Shown one piece after another: positions 56,651 through 64,000 of a stretch of DNA of 64,000 bases (its first letter is position 1; each line of letters starts with the position of its first letter). The stretch covers positions 20,711,221 through 20,775,220 of the forward strand of contig OW203986.1 of NCBI GenBank assembly GCA_934047225.1, written 5' to 3'. The notes beneath the pieces were generated by a model. The model worked only from the letters and a program-made list of their open reading frames with translations, made no database searches and was not told the DNA's origin. Position numbers and translations under genes: made by a program. The DNA comes from Ypsolopha sequella (lineage: Eukaryota; Arthropoda; Insecta; Lepidoptera; Ypsolophidae).

Positions 56651-57323
56651 CAGTGGCGTGCACAGAACTTTTTGCTGGAAAAGCAAGTAATTGGTCAAGA
56701 ACAACAATAAAAAAAATATGAAAAAATTTAATAATCACTTTGAAAAAAAAAATTGTATGACGCCAGGGTAGACAATGTTAGAGTGAAAATTTCCTATACA
56801 AACTTTTTTTTTTCAAAGTGATATTAAAAATTTTCCATATTTTTTTTATTGTTATTCTTGACCAATGAGGGCTACTATCGACGTCAGGTGGCGCCACTGA
56901 GGCGACAGGTATAGAGAAACGTCAAATGCCCGCGAAACGGCGAAAGCTATGGCTTTTTATTAGTTATTTGTGTATTAGTCGACATAAATTCATAGTTTCA
57001 GATTTATTATTCAAGGTACGGTGCAATGAAAGTAAATGAATTAAGATTAGAGCTAAAGAAAAGAGGGACTAAAACAAAACTTAAGTCCTCCTTTCGTTTT
57101 GGAACATAATGGAACTGCACATCATTGCGGCATTGTTTATTCGCATTTAAGAAAGAAAAAAAAAATTATATGGATAAGCAAAACAAAAAATCGAACTTCT
57201 ATGTAAATCTAACCTACAAACCTTTGACATATACCTTACGTGCCAGTGGCGCCAACTGGTGGCCTTTATAAAAGTAGACCCCATTGCTTGCTTTTCCAGC
57301 AAAAAGTTCTGTGCACGCCACTG
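56651..57323. mobile_element. hAT-type non-autonomous element with 8-bp TSD, long copy
   Basis: CCAGTTAC is duplicated exactly at 56643-56650 and 57324-57331. The terminal repeats start CAGTGGCGTGCACAGAACTT and continue about 40 bases (TTTGCTGGAAAAGCAA). An 8-base duplication and a CAGTGGCG end fit the hAT superfamily. Compared with the 228-base copy at 59690, this one carries an extra block (about 56866-57283). That block starts near GAGGGCTACTATCGACG, ends near AAAAGTAGACCCC and has its own CAGGTGGCGCCACTG / CAGTGGCGCCAACTGG symmetry. Confidence 0.85.
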
Positions 57324-57950
57324 CCAGTTACTCTACTTTGACATTGGAAGATCGAAGTTTCCCGCGCTAAAAATTGGTCTACAGCGCTGGTATATCGAGA
57401 AGACTTTATTTTTGGATAAAACTGTACTTATGTTTTATACATAACAAGTTTGTATTTTTCCATGCAAATTGTTTTCTATAAAAAATATACAAACATTAAT
57501 TCCACATCCCCGAGAATCGTATGTGAACGTTAAACAGAACAACCCACTACATACGGAAATTGTTCCACATAAGGGTACCTGCTCAACCCTTCGGCGACTG
57601 CGATTATAAAGAGTGGAAATCGTACTTGAAAAAAATTTTGTTTCAGTCTGTTCCGACCCTCTCAAGTTTGTCGTTTAAACTAAGTAAAACGCACTCGGAA
57701 ACATTCATTGCTTTGTTTAGTCTCGAGTATATTTTTATGTCTTACAAGGTAGTCTCTTATTCATTTTATACTTTTATTCTAAATATTTATTCATTTGTTA
57801 TTTATTATAACACATTTATTTATATATTATAGTCTATTTACACATGTTTTGATATATATGTATATTATATATATTTATATTTACATATACATAGATACAT
57901 ATATATGTGTGCTCATGATTTTGTTAAGCGATGAAACCTAAATCTCTAGA

Positions 57951-58036
57951 AATTGATACTTGTCGTTGTTGGTTCTTGATGGAACATTTGAAACATCTTG
58001 TCAATAAAACCAAGTAATGTGTTTTATTGACAAGAT
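57951..58036 (+). mobile_element. Head-plus-terminal-hairpin element, short relative (13-bp TSD)
   Basis: CTAAATCTCTAGA is repeated exactly at 57938-57950 and 58037-58049. The 86-base unit has a 44-base head (AATTGATACTTGTCGTTGTT onward) clearly similar to the heads at 46630 and 58443. A different hairpin follows, with arms ATCTTGTCAATAAAAC / GTTTTATTGACAAGAT and a 10-base loop. The right arm again ends exactly at the duplication. Confidence 0.7.
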
Positions 58037-58442
58037 CTAAATCTCTAGATTAAGTCACCCGTATATGTTTTGTTTAATTATTATTGTTAACTATATTTAC
58101 GGTGGATTTCTGTCACTGGCGATATTTACTGTACTCCTTTTTTCTGTATTATCATTAAAACTGTATGTGCTGTTGAAGTCCAAATAAAAAAATAAATAAA
58201 ATAATAATAATAATAAAATAAAATGTCTGAGCGGATGAATCACACGCACAATTATTATTATTATTAGATGATAAAGACAGGGCGCAGTCTATAGTGTTTT
58301 AGTGTACGTTACAACTCCGCGGGATTAGAACCTCGTGAAAGCCGAGAGTGAAACACGCTGGCTTGTACATACCTACAGTCGATTTTGATGTAAGAAATTC
58401 AAAAATATTATTTTTCGCCCTTTTGAAAAGTTAAATTTATAT

Positions 58443-58674
58443 AAAGTTAATACTTGCGATTGTTGGCTCTTGGTGAAACATCATCATGGATGAAAACAAA
58501 CACTTGTACTGTTTCACAATTTGGGTTTTGTTGTCATTCTTAGACAATGCTTGTTTGATAGATAACTATATTATTATGTAAATCCCTTGAGAATGCCGAT
58601 AAGGCGAAACTGTTGGGGTTAATTGTGCTATAAAGTAAATTGTGAAACAGTACAATGTGTTTGTTTTCATCCAC
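58443..58674 (+). mobile_element. Head-plus-terminal-hairpin element, copy 2 (13-bp TSD)
   Basis: GTTAAATTTATAT is duplicated exactly at 58430-58442 and 58675-58687. The head is nearly identical to copy 1 at 46630 (AAAGTTAATACTTGCGATTG), followed by the same TGAAA-CAAACACTTGTACT arm and CCTTGAGAATGCC loop. It lies 407 bases downstream of the short relative and in the same orientation. The minus-strand open frame 58540-58812 crosses its right border and is not evidence of a gene. Confidence 0.85.
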
Positions 58675-59539
58675 GTTAAATTTATATATTTTTTCATTGC
58701 AAGTAGGAAAACTTTGTGATAAAAAATTTACTGCTTGGTCTAGCTGTGATTTATCAATTAAGTTAAGATTATGGACGGACTCAAGAATGGATAGACACCA
58801 AAGTGGTTCCACAGTAAGTAGCTTAGCTTCCTAGTCTTCCCACCTGTTCCCATCAAACGGAAGCACAAAACACTGAGTATTCGTAGTTACTGTCCTTTAC
58901 GTCAAAATTTTACGTTGAAATCTCATATCCATCCCGGACAATTAGACCAATGAGCCAATCAGTCATTGCCTCTATCAAAAGGTAATAAAGTCTTTGTCCT
59001 TTATAGTGTTTTACGGGTAGTATGTACGAGTATATCGTTCTTGACGCGTAGATATGCGTCAATGTTGTCTTAAGCATACCTTAAGATGTTTGGTTAGGTT
59101 AATGGTTTGATAGGCCTAGACACAGCAAGTCTCTTAGGTTAAATTGAAATTCAAATTTGCCTGACATTCTTGATATTTTGATCCACTCACAATGCTTGTT
59201 TAGGATTTAATAACTTACATGTATTTACTAAGAGGTACATAAATATTCCTTAATGAAAGATAATAATTAATACAAAAATAATCCTAAAGAAATAATTATA
59301 AAAAGAAAATTGCCTCTAGATCACTGCCCTGCGGGAGAGTGCCCAAAATACTTGCCACGTTACCTCTGTGTACATCAAATTAATAATAAATTGCTAAGAA
59401 AATAATTAGTTTCAGTTTTGTATAATTTGGGCATATCTTGGTCGTTTTTCATAAATGTAATTAAAACATATTTTACAGCAGCTTAAGATAAGGCTCAACC
59501 AAATTGGTGACAAGGACAAAGTAAAAAATAACCGGAATA

Positions 59540-60236
59540 GAAGAGCTTGTATCATCATCAGTACATACTAAACTGTGGAAAACTGTGGAACTCCCTTCCT
59601 CACACCAGCAGGGATAGCCCCTCCATTGGTGTATTCAAAAGGAAAATAAAAGAGCACTATCTTCGACAACCTATCGTGTAGGTCACCGGCAGTGGCGTGC
59701 ACAGAACTTTTTGCTGGAAAAGCAAACAATTGGTCAAGGACAACAATAAAAAAATATAAAAAAATTTAAATATCACTTTAAAAAAAAAAGTTTTGTATGA
59801 CGCCAGGGTAGACAATGTCTACCCTAGAGTGAAAATTTCCTACACAAACTTTTTTTTTAATTGTTATTCTTGACCAATTGCTTGCTTTTCCAGCAAAAAG
59901 TTCTGTGCACGCCACTGTGTAGGTGTATGTATATATATCATTTATTGTGTATTTATTTACTGAATATGTATTGTTATATTTATTTATACTATGAAGGCAT
60001 GTAAATTTTATGTAGTTTGTTATTATTTTTAACTAATTAGGTATCTACTATTAATTTAATCTTGTTTATGTATAAGTATTATCGTGCACAATATGAATAT
60101 CTTATTTATTTCAAATATCCTTATCACCCTTGGTTTGCTGGAAGAAATCTCATTATTGAGATAAGCACGCCATTGTACATAACTTTTATTATATAATTTA
60201 GAATTAAGTTTTCTGTGTGCAATAAGAATAAATATA
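59540..60236 (+). pseudogene. LINE C-terminus and 3' UTR, split by hAT MITE
   Basis: AAACTGTGGAACTCCCTTCC reads LWNSLPSS. After a frameshift the sequence reads SIGVFKRKIKEHYLRQPIV, the usual C-terminal motif of jockey/CR1-like LINE proteins. A hAT MITE (59690-59917) follows directly after the stop region. The 3' untranslated region then runs to TGAGATAAGCACGCCATTG, GTGTGCAATAAGAATAAAT near 60236. No polymerase motifs remain. Confidence 0.7.
59690..59917. mobile_element. hAT-type MITE, short copy
   Basis: 228 bases. The terminal repeats CAGTGGCGTGCACAGAAC / GTTCTGTGCACGCCACTG are identical to those of the 56651 element, and the internal GACGCCAGGGTAGACAATG matches too. TGTAGGT occurs just outside both ends (after the right end, and five bases before the left end). 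This fits a slightly disturbed 8-base duplication. Confidence 0.85.
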
Positions 60237-60242
60237 AATATA

Positions 60243-60412
60243 TACTATAAAACGAAGTCGCTTCCCGCTGTCTGTCTCTATGTATGCTTAGATCTTTAAA
60301 ACTACGCAACGGATTTTGATGCGGTTTTTTTTAATAGATAGAGTGATTCAAGAGGAAGGTTTATATCTAAAATACTTGCCCGTACGAAGCCGGGGCGGGT
60401 CGCTAGTGATTT
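60243..60412 (+). repeat. Short dispersed repeat ending GGCGGGTCGCTAGT
   Basis: It opens TACTATAAAACGAAGTCGC, includes CGCTGTCTGTC and CAACGGATTTTGATGCGG, and closes CGAAGCCGGGGCGGGTCGC then TAGT. This is the classic insect repeat of about 170 bases. Its CTAG-type end and preceding GC-rich hairpin potential could suit a Helitron-like terminus, but that is unproven. Confidence 0.6.
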
Positions 60413-61255
60413 ATAATTGACGAATGTGGAAGAGGCGAAAAAGGTGTGTCAGGAACGTAGCACATGGAAATATGTAGTCTAGCTGCCTACCTCTTTGAGA
60501 GTCAGGCGTGAGTATATGTGTGTATGTATGTCCAAAGAAGATTATTAGGATTTTTCTTTCATTTTATCTTAGCAGAAGAATCAGTGATCTCCAAAATGAA
60601 CAAAATGACTATTATAGGCCGTAGGGCACGAATTAAATTATGAAATATACCAACGTATAGGTTGACCCCATAGAACCTAATGTTCTGAATCAGTAAAAGA
60701 ATCGAATAGCACGAAAGTTTCTATGTAATATATTTTGTATGGGAATTTTCTCATGTTTTTTCATTGAGCCGTTGACAAATAATTTTTACCTTTACCCCGG
60801 CGTTTAGGAACTCTACCTTAGTATGGAATAAAGTTAGAATTGTTATTTATTATGCATAATGTACCAAATGGCGCCGCGGCCGACCAGGCGTTTTTGAAGG
60901 TACTAATGGATAGTTTAGTTTTGTAGGGTAGGAAGTTGAGGGCGAGGGTTAAAAATTACCATTGCATTAGAAGCAATATGTAAACGATTGCAAGATTTTA
61001 CTAAAAATTCTAGCTGGGTAGGTAGATAAGCAATAAAAGAAAACTAGTTGAATAAATAGTTACGCAAGTTACTTTAGAATAGAATATAATATTTATTTGC
61101 TTAAGTTTGGTACATAATGTTCTGATATAAGGATTACCCTAGGTAAAGTATAACAATGTACTTAAATAATAACTTAACTTAATATTTATTTTTAAATATG
61201 CGACGACATTTTTTAAGTTTGTTTACTTTACTACTAACTAGCCTTAATGTAAACG
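60413..61255. other. No recognised gene
   Basis: AT-rich sequence. I saw no exon, RNA gene, tandem repeat or inverted-repeat element here. Confidence 0.4.
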
Positions 61256-61263
61256 TTCCTTAA

Positions 61264-61636
61264 GGTGGATGGTCCTAAGCAATCTTCATACAAACTTGTG
61301 GGGACCAATAACGACGACGGAAGTATTATTATTTAATTCTGTTACCTTTTTCCACACGTTCCATCAACTTTACACCCGCGAATAATCCGTTTTTTTACAA
61401 ACAATCTTTTTTAGAATTTAATTTTGTTATTTAAAACTTTTGTAAGCCAATGTATGAAAGTTTTAAATTGCAAAATTAGACTGTTAAAACATTTCGTTTT
61501 AAAAAAAAACTGAATATTCGCGGTTGTTAAGTTGATGGAACGTGTGGAAAAAGGTAACAGAATTAAATAATAATACTTCGGTCGTCGTTATTGGTTCTCA
61601 CAAGTTTTTTATAAAAACTACGTTGGACCATCCACC
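61264..61636. mobile_element. TTAA-flanked long palindrome, 373 bp
   Basis: TTAA lies at 61260-61263 and 61637-61640. The ends GGTGGATGGTCC and GGACCATCCACC are perfect complements. The arms extend about 170 bases with few mismatches, through AATAACGACGACGGAAGTAT, AATTCTGTTACCTTTTTCCA and GAACGTGTGG-type pairs. It is almost entirely arm, with a small loop near 61450. It is the third unrelated TTAA-flanked family in the window. Confidence 0.9.
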
Positions 61637-62404
61637 TTAAAGGTAGACGCGTTCACAAAGTGGTTAAACTATATTGTGAGGTAGAGGTTATCATAATAAT
61701 AGGTTTCATAACCTATGAAATTGCCGTTTTGTATGAAGAATTTGAAGGGGACCCAATTTTCAGTACTAACATTTATGCATTTTTTTAGGAATAACAAATC
61801 CAAATTTTATAATTTCTTTCGTGTATAAAAAAACATTAAGCTAAAAGCAACATTAATTTAATTTTTGTAAAGTGTGTTCTGTTAAACAATATTACGAATC
61901 ATATCATGGAAACGGATGGCATTTAAGACGAACTGTTTTTGAAAATTTAATTTAAGTTATCAAACTGACAGTAAAAACAAAATTTAATACGTAGGTAGCT
62001 ATTGAATTACAGAAATTTATGAAGTCAGAAATCTGTAAGAAAATTTCGGCAATTTCATAGAACCTATTGTTTATACTAATGACCTATTTGTTATATTGTC
62101 TATACAGGCGTTATGTTCTTGATCTAAACAGGGTATTGATTTGGTCCGCAACTCCGCTCGCGTGGGTGTTGATAAAAGGGCTATTTTAAAGAACAGCCTA
62201 AAAAATAAAACTACAATGGGAGATGGAGATATACCTTTTTCCATTTGTCCTACAATTTTCTTGAAATATGCCCACTGAAGCGTCAAGCCTAAGCAAGAAC
62301 CTGATAAAATATAAAATAAAATATAGGTATGATGCAGACAGATAACAACTAAAAATCAAAACTATAACATTATTATTCTTGAAGTACCTGATTACGATAA
62401 GTTA

Positions 62405-62798
62405 GAGCGTTTTCACACTATCCGATACGATATCGTTATCGGAAGCCGATCCGATATTGGAGCAAGTAAAATGTATGAAATTGTATCTGCCTATCTCATG
62501 TTCCTCAATGATATCTGACCTGATATTTAGAGAGTCCTGTTGGGGCCCCATGGGTCTATCGGACGATAATGTATAAGATGTTGAAGGCATAACTAAACTG
62601 AATTGACAGTACTAATATTAATTTCTTAATTGTAAAATAGTCTTTAAACGAGTGTAAAAAGTGAAAAATTTATTGCTGTCAGCTTGTTTTAGTTAGCCTT
62701 CCAAATGCACTTTCAATGTTAGCCGCCTACGCTGAGTTCTTCACTTTGAAACTTTGCGCCATATATGAAGTATGTGTAAGGTTAGTGTGAAAACGCTC
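62405..62798. mobile_element. TTA-flanked MITE, PIF/Harbinger-like
   Basis: GAGCGTTTTCACACTA and its exact complement TAGTGTGAAAACGCTC form the ends. TTA is duplicated at 62402-62404 and 62799-62801. A 3-base TTA/TAA duplication is typical of PIF/Harbinger. Just inside the left end is a palindromic GATACGATATCGTTATC stretch. 394 bases with no transposase. Confidence 0.8.
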
Positions 62799-63204
62799 TT
62801 ACGGTGAGAGTATCTGTTAAAAAATGCCGTCGGGTCTCCTGCGCTTGTAAATAACAAACCTTGCCTGAAACGTTTCCAACCTATAGACCTCTTCACGTTG
62901 CTCGGAAAAATAAACTTATAAAAGGCTTTGACTCGACTTCTTGTGAGCCAGTTAGCTCCTGTACAAAGTCTCATAAAAGTCTATTGAGTCATTTTGAAGA
63001 CACAATTTCACGAGCCTGGGGCGGCGATTCGGGCCTGTGCGGAAAAATTGCGAAGGCAGATGTCGAGTGATTATTGGGACGTGTTGATTTTTTAAAACTA
63101 AATCTTAAGGGAGTCTATCAAATAATGACTCTAGAAAAAGACAAAACGCATTTTAAGGGTCGTATTGTCGTTTGTAATAAAATGTTAAGAAATAATAATG
63201 ACGT

Positions 63205-64000
63205 CCAAAATAATAATAATAATAAAATTCTTTATTGCACTAAAAATTGTACAGAAGGCGAACTTAATGCTATCTAGCATTGTCTTCCAGTTAACCTTTG
63301 GTGCTGTGGATCGTTATTGGGTAGTGCCGGGAAAGGTATCGTAGAAACAATACAGAATATACAGAATATATTATCGTAGAATAAATGACAGAGGCATTAA
63401 AATATTCATTCAAATATTCATTCAACAAACGGAGCATAATATCTACATAATCTACATATAAAACAAATGTACTTACTATAAAATACAAATAATAAAAAAA
63501 TACATACATACATATATACAAATACATATTATTTAAATATAATATGCAATTAAGAGAAAGATTCAAAACTCATACAAGGATTGATAAAAGTAAATGAGCT
63601 ATTAATTACTTTGCATATGTAAAAAGTGCTGCATGACTCTATTTTTAAAAACAGCTATTGATGAAGACTCTCGAATAATGAGTGGTAAGCTATTCCAAAG
63701 ACGTATTGCGTAAATTGTGAATGAATTTGTAAACATGTCAGTTTTATGTGAGGGGGTGCACAAAAGTAAATGGTTCTCTGGGCGATGAAGGCGACCAAGG
63801 GAATCACGGGAAACGAAACTTTCTTTCAGGTAAGAGGGGGAGAGGGGATCATTGAGGATGTTCCAAAGAAGCGTTAAAATATGAGCGTTACGTCGATTTC
63901 GGATATTAAGCCAGTTAAGATCAGAACGGGATTGCGACACATGGTCGTACTTACGGAGGCCAAAAATGTACCGTATGAATAAATTAAGGAGACGATCAAG
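63205..64000 (-). pseudogene. LINE reverse-transcriptase C-terminus and 3' end, partial at window edge
   Basis: A minus-strand frame is open from the window edge at 64000 to a stop at 63602. It reads RLLNLFIRYIFGLRKYDHVS, LNWLNIRNRRNAHILTLLW, ENHLLLCTPSHKTDMFTNSF and IRLWNSLPLIIRESSSIAVF. This is the conserved C-terminal segment after the polymerase domain of jockey/CR1-like LINE proteins. There is no internal stop in the visible part, so it is among the best-preserved LINE pieces here. The polymerase itself would lie beyond the window. The 3' untranslated region continues to about 63205, where AGTGCAATAAAGAATTTTAT is followed by an ATT-repeat tail. A closely similar tail junction is seen at 10197. 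A near-start GTG in the frame should not be taken as a start codon. Confidence 0.85.

Noticed and set aside
57435..57832. Short frames near a GCGACTGCGAT stretch, considered as another LDLa exon
   Set aside because: The cysteine spacing and the acidic DxSDE motif are absent and no proper splice pair brackets it.
58540..58812. 90-codon minus-strand frame starting MEPLWCLSILESV
   Set aside because: It crosses the border of a mobile element whose target duplication lies inside the frame. The portion outside the element shows no domain I recognise, so a host exon cannot be supported.

Overview
The window looks like AT-rich animal nuclear DNA, most likely from a moth or butterfly (Lepidoptera). 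The evidence is spliceosomal exon/intron structure, mariner-like and several non-LTR (LINE) fragments, tRNA-derived SINE-like repeats, and many copies of short dispersed repeats I associate with lepidopteran genomes (for example ends reading CCGGCCAAGTGCGAGTC ... TACGGAACCCTAAAA). Nothing points to a bacterium, a plasmid or a virus.

Only one convincing host-gene piece is present: a 123-base exon at 1239-1361 (+) encoding one complete LDL-receptor class A module, bounded by AG and GTAAGT in phase 1 on both sides. No partner exon was recognised in the remaining 62.6 kb. The rest is therefore best read as a very large intron of an LDLR-like gene or as gene-poor flanking DNA, filled with old mobile elements.

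Layout. 1-10 kb: the LDLa exon among foldback elements, paired perfect palindromes and a LINE 3' tail. 10-17 kb: a dense nest containing a mariner N-terminal fragment, a TTAA-flanked palindrome with a tRNA-like sequence in its arms, a three-level nested insertion (foldback inside LINE inside MITE), and a second mariner transposase broken by a MITE and missing a catalytic Asp. 17-31 kb: dispersed repeats, LINE 3' tails and small MITEs. 31-35 kb: nested TTAA-flanked MITEs, an RTE-type LINE fragment and a 5 x 96 bp minisatellite with an open frame. 37.6-42.2 kb: a 28-copy, 46-bp satellite whose last copy is interrupted by a 3.27-kb TA-flanked transposon with repeat-rich ends and two convergent short ORFs. 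42-57 kb: more MITEs, a LINE 3' end, SINE-like repeats and a hAT-type element with an 8-bp target duplication. 57-64 kb: three small elements sharing a head and a terminal hairpin with 12-13 bp target duplications, a LINE 3' end split by a hAT MITE, a TTAA palindrome, a TTA-flanked Harbinger-like MITE, and a LINE RT C-terminus running off the window.

The strongest candidates for something undescribed are (1) the head-plus-terminal-hairpin elements at 46630, 57951 and 58443, (2) the TA-flanked transposon at 38910-42179, and (3) the TTAA-flanked palindrome carrying a tRNA-like sequence at 11305-11555. All coordinates and alignments were made by eye; no database search was run.
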